Source: Cupriavidus basilensis
GTDB taxonomy: Bacteria > Pseudomonadota > Gammaproteobacteria > Burkholderiales > Burkholderiaceae
Direction of reading: 5' to 3'
DNA length: 64,000 nucleotides
NCBI RefSeq assembly: GCF_008801925.2
Contig: NZ_CP062805.1
Coordinates: 62,001 to 126,000 of the forward strand
This document shows, in pieces, positions 56,036 to 64,000 of this stretch; within the stretch, counting starts at the first letter, position 1; the number at the start of each line of letters is the position of its first letter. Below the pieces are notes generated by a model. That model saw nothing but the letters and a program-made list of their open reading frames with translations. It made no database searches and was not told the DNA's origin. Both the position numbers and the translations under genes were made by a program.

Positions 56036-56722
56036 TTTTTTCACCCCTAGTTTACTCGGGCATCGCACGGTTGAGCCCATCCATCGGGAGTCTGTAAAGG
56101 CATTTTGATACATCGGTGCGTTGGCTGCTCTGTCATTTACGGACTCAAGGGCGGTTTGTTGGGACGCAGGGAGGCTCACGGTCAGCCAGTCACATGCAAA
56201 AGATGTGCCGCTTCGGCCTTGCCGTTGTCGTGCATTGGCGCCCGATCTTGGCGTTGAGAAACAGTATCGTACGGGATCCCTGTCGGGCAGTCATTTCGTC
56301 GGTCGGGACTCTCAGATCTGATCTGACAGGCAACGTCGCCCGGCCCATGGTGATGCCGTATCGCAAAACAATCGGGCAGGCCATTTTGTGTGCCCTGTCA
56401 AGGCTGACATCAAGTGGCCTGAGCGATTTGGATGGGTTGTCCGGCGCCCGAAATATTCCCAAGGTGGTGCAACGGCTCCGCAAATCAGAGCAATACGGAT
56501 GGTGTTAGCCAGCGGTACTGTTGTCGGTACTGTCACCCATGTGTATTCGACGCGGACAGTTCCGCTTGGATCATGCGTTTTCGAAGACAGAGAGACCCCG
56601 CTTGAAGAGGTGGCAGGATGGTTGTTGGCACCGGCCGCCCCCCGACGGTTGGGGTGAGTGTGAGTTCGTATTCGCCACGGACCCTGTCGAAGCGTCCATG
56701 GCGCCCGAGAAAGGCTTCCAGG
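56036..56722. other. Long intergenic region, no gene recognised
   Basis: 687 bp between araC and the aminotransferase gene. Several open frames of up to about 130 codons exist on both strands, but none shows family features or a good start. It presumably holds the two divergent promoters. Confidence 0.45.
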
Positions 56723-57961
56723 ATGACTAAACTGGCGCACCAATCCCTCGTGGTCGCTGTCAAGGGACCCCGCTACGCCGCGTGGCTGGCGACAAGGAAC
56801 GACCTGACGGCTCGCTTTGTCGCCGCCGGGCGTATTCCGGGTTTGATCAATCTTGCCGGGGGATTGCCCGAGCCGACAGTTTTTCCGACTGAGGAGTTGG
56901 CCACTTACGCTCGGGAGGTGATCTTGAAGCATCCGCAGGATTGCCTCGGGTATGCTCCCACCGATGGTCTTCCGGAGCTGCGCGATGCGATTGCCACGCG
57001 CTACAGCTCGCCTGTGCTGCGGTTGCGGCGTGAAAACGTCCTGCTTACCGCCAGCGGCACCCAGAGTCTGGATCTCATTGGGAAGGTGCTGATCGAGCAG
57101 GGGGACGTCATTGCTGCCCAGTTCCCCAGCTATGTCGGCGCTATGGACGCCTGGAGGCCACGGGCACCTCGGTATCGCAATCTTGTGCTGGAAGACGACG
57201 CGTTCGACCCCCTGTCCTCCTTCGAGGGTGCGCAGTTCGTCTACTCGGTGCCGAACTTCTCCAACCCTACAGGCAGGTTGGTTGGCGTCTCGGTCCGCAA
57301 TGCGATGGTCGATGCCGCCCACCGGACGGGAGTGTGGCTAGTCGAGGACGATCCCTACTGCGCCCTCCAATACGAGGGAGTGCCTTTGCCTCGGATGATC
57401 GAACTCTCGGCTGAGCGCTTGGGGAAGGGAGGGTACGAAGGTCCCATCATCCATCTGGGCAGCGTCTCGAAGGAGTTGGCGCCGGGGCTTCGTGTTGGCT
57501 GGATCATCGCAGCCCCCCAGATGATCCAGATGCTGTCCGCGGCAAAGCAAGGTGCGGATCTCTGCTCGAGCGGCCTCAATCAGCGGATTGCCCTGGCCGC
57601 CATTGACAGCGGTCTGATGGAGCGGCTGAGCCCTCGGATGGTCGAATTGTATCGGGAGCGGCGCGACGCACTCTGCGCTGCCATGGCGGAACACCTTGCC
57701 GAATGGTTTGTGTGGGAGGTGCCTGTTGGTGGAATGTTCGTGTGGGCCACCGCGCGGGATCCTTCGATGGACACTGATCGCCTTGTGTCCGTCGGCACCG
57801 AAGTCGGTGTCCTTGCAGGGCCGGGTAGCGCATTTGATCCTTGGGTGAAAAGCCGCAACGCGCTTCGACTGAACTTCACCGCCAATTCTCCTGAGCGGCT
57901 CGCCGAAGGGGTGCGCCGTCTGGCCCAGGCAGTTCGAAAACTGAAGTCTGCGGGCGTGTGA
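56723..57961 (+). CDS. Aminotransferase class I/II (fold-type I, 2-aminoadipate-type)
   Basis: A 412-residue PLP-dependent aminotransferase of the aminotransferase group related to LysN and MocR C-terminal domains, without an HTH. Landmarks: INLAGGLPEPTVFP, LGYAPTDGLPELRDAI, the LTASGTQSLDLIGKVLIEQGD pocket, NFSNPTGR, EDDPYCALQYEG, and the PLP Lys in GSVSKELAPGLRVGW. It would transaminate an amino acid to a 2-oxoacid. With the third LivK paralogue and a TPP enzyme downstream it may form a second amino-acid-catabolic unit. ATG 56723 matches the family start. Confidence 0.9.
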   Translation: MTKLAHQSLVVAVKGPRYAAWLATRNDLTARFVAAGRIPGLINLAGGLPEPTVFPTEELATYAREVILKHPQDCLGYAPTDGLPELRDAIATRYSSPVLRLRRENVLLTASGTQSLDLIGKVLIEQGDVIAAQFPSYVGAMDAWRPRAPRYRNLVLEDDAFDPLSSFEGAQFVYSVPNFSNPTGRLVGVSVRNAMVDAAHRTGVWLVEDDPYCALQYEGVPLPRMIELSAERLGKGGYEGPIIHLGSVSKELAPGLRVGWIIAAPQMIQMLSAAKQGADLCSSGLNQRIALAAIDSGLMERLSPRMVELYRERRDALCAAMAEHLAEWFVWEVPVGGMFVWATARDPSMDTDRLVSVGTEVGVLAGPGSAFDPWVKSRNALRLNFTANSPERLAEGVRRLAQAVRKLKSAGV

Positions 57962-58009
57962 CCTCAAGCCCGGACAGTGTCCGCAACAAGAGCCACTAGG
58001 AGAACATCA

Positions 58010-58096
58010 ATGGCTCAAGTAGTCAGCATCCACACCCCTGGTGGTCGCGCGCTAGAACGCCGCCACACGGCCGGCTGCCTCGTGCTGATGCTCTGA
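58010..58096 (+). CDS. 28-residue open reading frame with a good ribosome-binding site
   Basis: ATG at 58010 follows TAGGAGAAC and opens a frame ending at TGA 58094. The product starts MAQVVSIHTPGG and has no recognised relatives. It could be the start of a lost gene, cut before the binding-protein gene, or a leader peptide. Coding status is uncertain. Confidence 0.25.
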   Translation: MAQVVSIHTPGGRALERRHTAGCLVLML

Positions 58097-58197
58097 CCTG
58101 AGCGCGTGCCTTCGCTTCAGGGTACACCTTGGAAGCGGCGCAATGAAAGCCGCACACCAGTCGAGCACCCTTGACTTTTTCAACCCAGGAGACATCC

Positions 58198-59316
58198 ATG
58201 AAATCCACAAAGAACCTTCGCTCGATCGGGACGGCAGTTGTGTTGACCTTCCTTGGCCTGTCGGCACAGGCCCAGACGGTCAAAATTGCCATTGCCGGCC
58301 CCATGAACGGTCCCATGGCCCAGAACGGCGACATGATCAAAGCCGGAGCCCTGACCGCTATCGAACTGATCAATGCCGCTGGCGGAGCCGGTGGGAACAA
58401 GCTCGAACCTGTCATCATGGACGATGCCTGCGAACCGAAGCAGGCCGTAGCAGTGGCGAACAAGATCGTGAGCCAGGGCATCAAGTTCGTCATCGGACAT
58501 GTCTGCTCCGGCTCGACTATCCCGACTTCCGAGATCTACGAGAACGAAGGCGTTGTGATGGTGACTCCGACTGCCACTGCGCCGCAAATCACCGAGGGCA
58601 AGAAGCGCAAGCTCATCTTCCGCACCATCGGCCGTGACGACCAGCAGGCGCCTGTCGCCGCCCAGTACATCATCGCCAAGGTCAAGCCCAAGAAGGTGGC
58701 CGTGCTGCACGACAAGCAGTCCTATGGTCAGGGCATTGCTGCTGCGGTGAAAAAAGAGCTGGATGCTGCCAAGGTACCGGTGGTTCTGTTCGAGGGCCTC
58801 AATGCAGGTGATACCGACTACTCGGCCATCATCACCAAGCTCAAGTCGCAGGGTGTGGACTTCGTCTACTTCGGCGGCTACCACCCCGAAATGGGGCTGC
58901 TGCTGCGCCAGGCGCGGGAGCAGAGCGTGAAGGCAACCTTCATGGGACCGGAGGGCGTGGGCAACAAGGATGTGACATCGATTGGCGGAGCGGCCTCCGA
59001 GGGTATGCTGGTGACGCTGCCGGCCAATTTCTCGGCCGATCCGGCCAATGCTGCGCTTGTCAAGGCCTTTGCCGACAAGAAGCGTGACGTCAATGGTCCG
59101 TTCCAGATGTCCGCATACGCGGGCGTGAAGATCATCGCCGATGCGATCAGTGAAACCAAGAGCACCGATCCCGCCAAGGTTGCGGCCTTCATGCACCAGA
59201 AGACCTTCCAGACCCCGATCGGCAAGGTCGAATACGATGCCCAGGGCGACCTGAAGTCGTTCCAGTTCGTGGTCTTCACCTGGCATAAGGATGCCACGAA
59301 GACAGCTGTCAACTGA
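58198..59316 (+). CDS. LivK-like ABC transporter substrate-binding protein, copy 3
   Basis: A 372-residue paralogue of the two binding proteins at 29616 and 30823, with identical length. The signal peptide is cut near LSAQAQTV, like copy 2. The signature CSGSTIPTSEIYENEGVVM and the GGYHPEMGLLLRQAREQ pocket resemble copy 1, so it appears mosaic between them. No permease genes are adjacent, so it probably uses the LivHMGF system 25 kb away or another encoded beyond the window. It follows the aminotransferase gene on the same strand and ends at a strong terminator. Confidence 0.9.
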   Translation: MKSTKNLRSIGTAVVLTFLGLSAQAQTVKIAIAGPMNGPMAQNGDMIKAGALTAIELINAAGGAGGNKLEPVIMDDACEPKQAVAVANKIVSQGIKFVIGHVCSGSTIPTSEIYENEGVVMVTPTATAPQITEGKKRKLIFRTIGRDDQQAPVAAQYIIAKVKPKKVAVLHDKQSYGQGIAAAVKKELDAAKVPVVLFEGLNAGDTDYSAIITKLKSQGVDFVYFGGYHPEMGLLLRQAREQSVKATFMGPEGVGNKDVTSIGGAASEGMLVTLPANFSADPANAALVKAFADKKRDVNGPFQMSAYAGVKIIADAISETKSTDPAKVAAFMHQKTFQTPIGKVEYDAQGDLKSFQFVVFTWHKDATKTAVN

Positions 59317-59332
59317 GCCAGCGCCTTTGCCG

Positions 59333-59368
59333 AAACGCCCCGCTACTCATTCGGCGAGCGGGGCGTTT
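59333..59368 (+). terminator. Terminator after the third LivK gene
   Basis: AAACGCCCCGCT (59333-59344) and AGCGGGGCGTTT (59357-59368) are perfect 12-bp arms around a 12-nt loop. The 3' arm ends in TTT. Confidence 0.75.
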
Positions 59369-59704
59369 GGTATCGAGCATGCGGGATGGGGGCTTGATCA
59401 AGAGCCTCATGGATCGGGCGCACGCGCTCGCACCGGAAGCGCGAGCATCGATCAGCTCGGGCCGTGTGCTGATGACCTGAAGCGGCAGCGACACGCATGG
59501 CGACTTCATGTCCGCGACATGGACAGGTTGTGTTCACGGAATACACTGCCTCGCACGCCATAGGCTGGGATGCAAAGAGTGTCCAACAGATTCACCGTGG
59601 TCATCGCGTGGCACACGCAAGTTGCTGTACCAAGCATTCGATACTGAAACCCACGGCCTTCTGGCCCAGGCAGCAGTGTGTGGCAATCGTTGGAGGTAGA
59701 TAAA
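59369..59704. other. Intergenic region before the TPP enzyme gene
   Basis: 336 bp without a recognisable gene. It ends in TTGGAGG, a good ribosome-binding site for the TTG start of the next gene. Confidence 0.45.
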
Positions 59705-61366
59705 TTGACTCAGAAACTCGTGCCCGTGTATGAGGCATTGGCTCAGGACATCAAGACGATGGGCGTGGAGGTCGCGTTCGGCTTGATTAGCGACGATACG
59801 GCACTCTTCGTCGCAACCCTGGACTCCATAGGCATTCAGTTCCATGGCAGCCGACATGAGAACACCGCGATCGCCATGGCCGACGGTTATGCGGCTGCCA
59901 CCGGCAAGCTGGGCGTCGCGGTGCTGGGACGGGGCCCCGCCGCCGCGAACTCCATGCACGCGGCCACCTATGCGCAACGCAGCCGTTCGGGGGTGTTGAT
60001 GATCTTCGGTGACGCGGCGCTTCGGCCGCCCGCTCACAGCTGTGGCCCCGACCTGAAGGCCTTCGACGCCGTGGGCGCGCTGCGTTCAGCCGGACTCGAG
60101 CCCTTCGTCGCGAGGGACGCCCATAGCGCCCGCCAGGTGCTCGCGCAGGCGGTCAGTGCCGCCCATGCCGGCGCGGCGGCACTGCTGCTGCCAACCGACG
60201 TACAGCGGGCCAGCGTCGACCTCTCGGCCACCACCCCGACGCTCGCGCCGCCCCCGACCATAATCAGGCGTCCTCCGCGCAAGACGGCGCTCGCGGCCGC
60301 GTCCACACTGCTGGCCGCGAGCAAGCGCCCCCTGATCATCGCTGGCTGGGGGGCCTACGAGGCCGGAGCGCGAGAAGACCTGATCGCCCTGGCCGAACAC
60401 CTGGGGGCGGCACTCAGCACGACGCTCAAGGCCAAGGATCTATTCCAAGGCCACCCGATGGACTGCGGGCTGGTGGGCTCCTATTCCCATGCCGGCGGAC
60501 GCCGGCTGATCGAGCAGGCGGACTGCATTCTTGCGTTCGGCGCCGGTCTGAACGGCCGGACCACCTCCATGGGAACGGCTATACCGACCGAGGTGCCCGT
60601 GATTCACGTCGACAGCACCCGCGCCAACATCGGACGCTGGCTGGATGCCGACGTGGCCATGGTGGCCGATGCAAAGCTCGCGGCCCAGGCGCTGCTTGAG
60701 TCGGTTCCCGCTCGCCGCCCGGAGATCAAGGAATTCCACGGCGAGTCCTACCGGAGCTGGCTCGACAGCTTCACGCTGGACAAGGACTTCACGCCGCAGC
60801 ACACCCCCCGAACCGTCGATGCACGCGCGGCCGCGCTCGCGCTGGACAACATCCTGCCGCGCAACCGTAACGTCGTGTACGACGCCGGCAATTTCCTGCA
60901 GGCGTTGCCCTACTTGAGCGTTCCCGATCCACGCAGCATCCGCCAGGCCACAGACTTCGCCTCGATCGGCCTGGGCATCGGCGCGGCACTGGGTTACGCG
61001 CGCGGCGAACCCGATGCCACCACTGTACTAGTGATCGGTGACGGTGGCCTGCTGATGACGCTCGGTGAGCTGGAGACCGTGGTTCGGGAAGATATTCCGC
61101 TCGTCGTGATCCTGATGAACGACTGTGCCTATGGCGCGGAAGTCCACTTCCTCAAGCTGCAGAACATGCCGACCGCAAAGACGGTTTTCCTGGATATCGA
61201 CTTTGCGCCGATTGCCGAGGCCTTGGGCTTCCAGACGGCCACCATTCGCAGCATGCAGGACCTGGAACAGGCAGCGCCGATGCTCAGGAACCCCGAGGGG
61301 CCTGTGCTCCTCGACGTCAAGATCAACGGGGCGATTCCCGTGGGTTGGCTCTTCGATGACAAATAG
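59705..61366 (+). CDS. Thiamine-pyrophosphate-dependent enzyme, acetolactate synthase-like
   Basis: A 553-residue TPP enzyme of the acetohydroxyacid synthase/pyruvate oxidase superfamily. The N-terminal pyrimidine domain carries the activating Glu (GSRHENTAIAMADGYAAATG), a central Rossmann-like domain follows (about 190-330), and the C-terminal domain has the TPP motif GDGGLLMTLGELETV...NDCAYG. The reaction is not determined; relatives include decarboxylases, carboligases and a cyclohexane-1,2-dione hydrolase. TTG 59705 is preferred because GGAGG lies 8 bp upstream; a GTG at 59678 would extend it by nine residues. Confidence 0.88.
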   Translation: MTQKLVPVYEALAQDIKTMGVEVAFGLISDDTALFVATLDSIGIQFHGSRHENTAIAMADGYAAATGKLGVAVLGRGPAAANSMHAATYAQRSRSGVLMIFGDAALRPPAHSCGPDLKAFDAVGALRSAGLEPFVARDAHSARQVLAQAVSAAHAGAAALLLPTDVQRASVDLSATTPTLAPPPTIIRRPPRKTALAAASTLLAASKRPLIIAGWGAYEAGAREDLIALAEHLGAALSTTLKAKDLFQGHPMDCGLVGSYSHAGGRRLIEQADCILAFGAGLNGRTTSMGTAIPTEVPVIHVDSTRANIGRWLDADVAMVADAKLAAQALLESVPARRPEIKEFHGESYRSWLDSFTLDKDFTPQHTPRTVDARAAALALDNILPRNRNVVYDAGNFLQALPYLSVPDPRSIRQATDFASIGLGIGAALGYARGEPDATTVLVIGDGGLLMTLGELETVVREDIPLVVILMNDCAYGAEVHFLKLQNMPTAKTVFLDIDFAPIAEALGFQTATIRSMQDLEQAAPMLRNPEGPVLLDVKINGAIPVGWLFDDK

Positions 61367-61625
61367 GTCGGCGCCACGCCGCCGGACCTTCTTCCTGTGG
61401 CGGCAGGTCTGCGCGTTCGTTTTCCGCGTCGGGCGGGCTGCAGCCTCCGACGGTGCCCCTGCGCGCCGGGAACCCATCGGCCGCCGGCAAGTGGGCGGCG
61501 CATCACAAAGAAGCTCAGATGTAGATACTAGCTGAGCAGAGCGATTCACTGAGCGATACAGCCTTTTCCGGCCGTCAGGCGATGCAACTGCGATGTAGTG
61601 CCGAGCATCTTCATGCTCGAGTTAG
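61367..61625. other. Intergenic region, no gene recognised
   Basis: 259 bp between the TPP enzyme and the TctC remnant. A short dyad CGAGCAT-CTTC-ATGCTCG lies near 61602-61619. No other feature was recognised. Confidence 0.4.
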
Positions 61626-62075
61626 TCAACGGAACATAGCAACCGCTTGCCAGGAGTAGACCGTCACGCCCTTGACGACGGACTCTTCCATGGTCGGCAC
61701 GTCGGGCAGGATAGGCGAGCGCGCAGCTTGCCTGCCTTGATGTGCGGGACCGCTGTATTGAGATTCATGAAGGTGGCGTCGACCTGTCCGCCAGGCAGGT
61801 CGTTCTTCGCCGGGGCGCCGCCCATGTACGTATGTGGATCCCGGTTGTGCCGGTTTTCTGCCAGAACAGATCCTTTCTGCCAGAACAGATCCGCGGTGAG
61901 ATGGTCGCTTGTCCCGTTTCCGGCAGATGCGGACGTCTTCGTCTCAGGGATTGGCCTTCTCGTAGGAAACGATGTTGTCCTGAATGGTCTTGAAGCGGGA
62001 GTTTGCTGGCACCGAAAGGACGTTGGGCGCCTGCACGGCAACGGTGAGGTAGGCGAAGTCCTTGAAAGGATCGTA
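61626..62075 (-). pseudogene. Bug/TctC-type binding protein remnant
   Basis: Minus-strand fragments of a tripartite tricarboxylate transporter binding protein lie in different frames. One reads PYDPFKDFAYLTVAVQAPNV, another MGGAPAKNDLPGGQVDATF and AVPHIKAGKLRA, and the end reads LPDVPTMEESVVKGV. There are at least two frameshifts, a lost middle section, and no start; a stop is at 61626. The upstream part is replaced by an ETF-QO fragment at 62076. Not functional. Confidence 0.78.
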
Positions 62076-62310
62076 CGGCGCACTCGTCGGTTGCGACGCC
62101 GGCTTTCTGAATGCGGCGCGCCTCAAGGGCAGTCACGCCGCCATCAAGAGCGGCATGCTGTGCGCCGAGGCGGCTTCCGACGCGATCGCCGCCGGCTGCC
62201 AGTACGATGAACTCACAGGCTTCTCAGAGAGCTTCGAGGGAACCTGGCTGCACGGATCTATCAAAATTTCAAGAACTGCTTCAAGGAGAGTTCGCTGCTG
62301 TGCGCTTGCA
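62076..62310 (+). pseudogene. ETF-QO gene fragment
   Basis: An internal piece of an ETF:ubiquinone oxidoreductase gene, GALVGCDAGFLNAARLKGSH and AAIKSGMLCAEAA, closely resembling residues about 335-400 of the complete gene at 20457-22139. Codon use and several residues differ (DAIAAGCQYDELTGF for EAVTVGRAGDELAAY), so it came from a different ETF-QO copy. A frameshift near 62265 moves the following YQNFKNCFKE segment into another frame. It has neither start nor end. Confidence 0.78.
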
Positions 62311-62545
62311 GAAGGTTTGCATGCCGGACTTGTAGCCGATGGCCTGCCTTGGGACTGTCTTCGGTAAATACATGTTCGCAGGCACGAGTGTACTCAGCGG
62401 GGGGCGAATACACCTCCAAGGGCATATTTATGGCTAAAACGGACGTAATTGGACCTGGCACCGAAGTTGCAGATAGCGGGTATGGACGGTGAATGTGTTC
62501 GAGGAAAACGCTGTCCGTCATGATAACGAACGATTGGAGACATCC

Positions 62546-63745
62546 ATGAATGCACCCGCACTGCGCTTCGGCGCACTCGCCGCACTGACGGCGATTTGCC
62601 AGTTGGCTTCCGCCGCGGAGCCATTCCGCATCGGCGCCTTGGTAGATATGTCCGGGGTCTATTCCGGCATCGGCGGTCCTGGCGGTATCGCAGCCGTCAA
62701 GATGGCGGTTCAGGACTTCGGCGGTAAGGTTCTGGACCGGCCCATCGAGGTGTTGGGTGCCGACTACCAGAACAAGGTCGATATTGCTTCCACCCGTGCC
62801 CGGGAGTGGTATGACCGGAACAACGTCGAAATGATCATCGAGTCCACCGACTCGGCCTCGGCGCTGGCGCTGCAGAAACTTGGCGAGAGCAAAAAGAAGA
62901 TCACGATCTTCGCGGGTTCCGCCACTACGGAACTGACGGGCAAGCAGTGCTCGCCTTACGGTATTCACTACGTGTACAACACCTACGCGCTGGCAAACGG
63001 CACGGCACGCGCAATCCTGGAAGAAGGCAAGAAGGACTGGTTCTTCATCACCGCCGACTATGCATTCGGCCATTCGCTCGAGTCGAATGCCATCAATGTG
63101 GTGGAGCAGCTGGGCGGGAAGGTTGCCGGCAAGGTCCGCCATCCGCTTGCGGCATCGGACTTCGCATCGTTCCTGCTGCAGGCACAGGCGTCAAATGCGC
63201 AGGTGATTGCATTGGCCAACGCGGGACGCGATACACAGAATGCGGTTCGCCAGGCTTCGGAGTTCGGACTCGGGACTGGCAAGCAGGTGGTGGCGCCGCT
63301 GCTGATTTTCGATAGCGACCTGAAAGGCATGGGCCTGAAGGCGGCGCAGGGACTGCAGTTCACCACGGCATTCTACTGGGACTACAACGACGAGACCCGC
63401 GCTTTTGGCAAGAAGTTCTTCGCACAGACCAAGATGATGCCGACCATGGTTCAGGCCGGTATGTACTCCGCGGTGACGCACTACCTGAAGGCGGTACAGG
63501 CGGCAGGTAGCGCGGACCCCGACAAGGTCATGGCGAAGATGCGCGCGACGCCGGTCAATGACTTCTTTGCCAAGGACGGCCGCATTCTGGCAAACGGGCT
63601 GATGGCGCATGACATGTACCTGGCTGAAGCCAAGAAGCCGTCTGAGTCCAAGGGCGAATGGGACCTGCTGAAGATCCGCAAGATCATCCCCAAGGACAAG
63701 GCCTTCGAGCCACTGGAAAAGAGCGCCTGTCCGCTCAAGGGCTGA
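62546..63745 (+). CDS. ABC transporter substrate-binding protein (Liv-type, second group)
   Basis: A 399-residue periplasmic protein with a signal peptide cut near ASAAEPF. It belongs to the Leu/Ile/Val-binding-like superfamily but is of a different subgroup from the three 372-residue paralogues: IGALVDMSGVYSGIGGPGG, ADYQNKVDIASTRAREWYD, TADYAFGHSLE, and AGMYSAVTHYLKAV. This subgroup often accompanies transporters for aromatic or other carboxylates. It is followed by the start of a LivG-like ATPase gene, so it belongs to a second transporter operon running out of the window. Confidence 0.88.
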   Translation: MNAPALRFGALAALTAICQLASAAEPFRIGALVDMSGVYSGIGGPGGIAAVKMAVQDFGGKVLDRPIEVLGADYQNKVDIASTRAREWYDRNNVEMIIESTDSASALALQKLGESKKKITIFAGSATTELTGKQCSPYGIHYVYNTYALANGTARAILEEGKKDWFFITADYAFGHSLESNAINVVEQLGGKVAGKVRHPLAASDFASFLLQAQASNAQVIALANAGRDTQNAVRQASEFGLGTGKQVVAPLLIFDSDLKGMGLKAAQGLQFTTAFYWDYNDETRAFGKKFFAQTKMMPTMVQAGMYSAVTHYLKAVQAAGSADPDKVMAKMRATPVNDFFAKDGRILANGLMAHDMYLAEAKKPSESKGEWDLLKIRKIIPKDKAFEPLEKSACPLKG

Positions 63746-63881
63746 CGCACTAGGGAACTTGAGGTGGCCAGGCAGCTGGCCACGCTTCTACGCACTCTCC
63801 GGGCGTCTTTCCACGGCCGCTGCGTCGCCCCGGCCGCGCGGAAGACGCTTCCTTTTTCTCCAGATTGGCTTTGCTCCTGTT

Positions 63882-64000
63882 ATGCCGGATTTCATTCTGC
63901 AGACGCAGCGGTTGTCCAAGTCATTCAGAGGCTTTACTGCCGTCAGTGAAGTCGACCTGAATGTACGCCGCGGCTCGATCCACGCCTTGATCGGGCCGAA
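63882..64000 (+). CDS. LivG-like ABC transporter ATP-binding protein (partial)
   Basis: The first 39 codons of an ATPase, starting MPDFILQTQRLSKSFRGF and reaching HALIGP at the start of Walker A, where the window ends. The pattern (SKSFRGFTAVSEVDLNVRRGSIHALIGP) is that of LivG. It lies 136 bp after the binding-protein gene, as expected for a second Liv-type transporter. Confidence 0.82.
   Translation, partial: MPDFILQTQRLSKSFRGFTAVSEVDLNVRRGSIHALIGP

Noticed and set aside
56116..56508. Open frames of about 100-130 codons between araC and the aminotransferase
   Set aside because: No ribosome-binding site of note, overlapping frames on both strands, and no family character.

Overview
The window is high-GC DNA from a proteobacterium. 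The protein repertoire (fused indolepyruvate oxidoreductase, LivK-type binding proteins, ETF-QO, PntAB and Bug/TctC remnants) points to the betaproteobacterial order Burkholderiales, probably Comamonadaceae or a close relative. That placement is inferred from protein character, not from a marker gene. No rRNA, tRNA or CRISPR array was seen. The window is an accessory region: a mobile-element-rich left quarter followed by a catabolic island for CoA-activated acids.

Mobile part (1-15162). It starts with an IS66-family element cut by the window edge. Its tnpA start codon and Shine-Dalgarno sequence sit inside a perfect hairpin. Next is a module of a tyrosine recombinase and a short-chain dehydrogenase, flanked by a decayed second copy of the recombinase 3' end. 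Then comes a Tn7-like transposon (TnsA-like, TnsB, TnsC, TniQ). Its tnsB is split by a 5.8-kb Tn554-like element carrying three large tyrosine recombinases and a small coiled-coil protein. The split can be resolved to the base: a 6-bp core TTGGCC is present at both junctions, and removing the insert restores an in-frame 663-aa TnsB. The right end of the Tn7-like element abuts a truncated LysR gene.

Catabolic part (15918-64000). (a) 15918-22139 encodes an acyl-CoA dehydrogenase, a FadB-like bifunctional enzyme, a 3-oxoadipyl-CoA-type thiolase and ETF-QO: a beta-oxidation block suited to dicarboxylyl-CoA, followed by a broken etfA. (b) 23429-24867 carries MarR and Lrp regulators and a DUF1330 protein. 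(c) 25131-36967 encodes an SDR, a fused 2-oxoacid (indolepyruvate) oxidoreductase, two LivK-type binding proteins, LivHMGF and a branched-chain-type aminotransferase. Together they suggest import of an amino acid, transamination and oxidative decarboxylation to an acyl-CoA. (d) 37027-39639 holds LysR, HIT and quinone-reductase-like genes on the minus strand. (e) 39985-51478 encodes an aromatic/alicyclic acid MFS importer and a ring-opening operon: dienoyl-CoA reductase-like enzyme, acyl-CoA ligase, BadH, BadI, a BadK-like hydratase, an EamA exporter, a PaaG-like isomerase and an acyl-CoA dehydrogenase. BadI-type cleavage gives pimelyl-CoA (or a substituted homologue), which block (a) could oxidise. 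(f) 51913-55017 encodes PntAB transhydrogenase. (g) 55136-64000 carries an AraC regulator, an aminotransferase, a third LivK paralogue, an acetolactate-synthase-like TPP enzyme, remnants of TctC and ETF-QO genes, and the start of another Liv-type transporter.

The MFS gene and the ring operon share an unusual promoter architecture: a GTNTAAACCCC box 14-15 bp upstream of a TATACATCA-N6-TGATGTATA palindrome (perfect with 11-bp arms at the MFS gene). This suggests one regulator, possibly the MarR protein in the window, controls uptake and ring cleavage.
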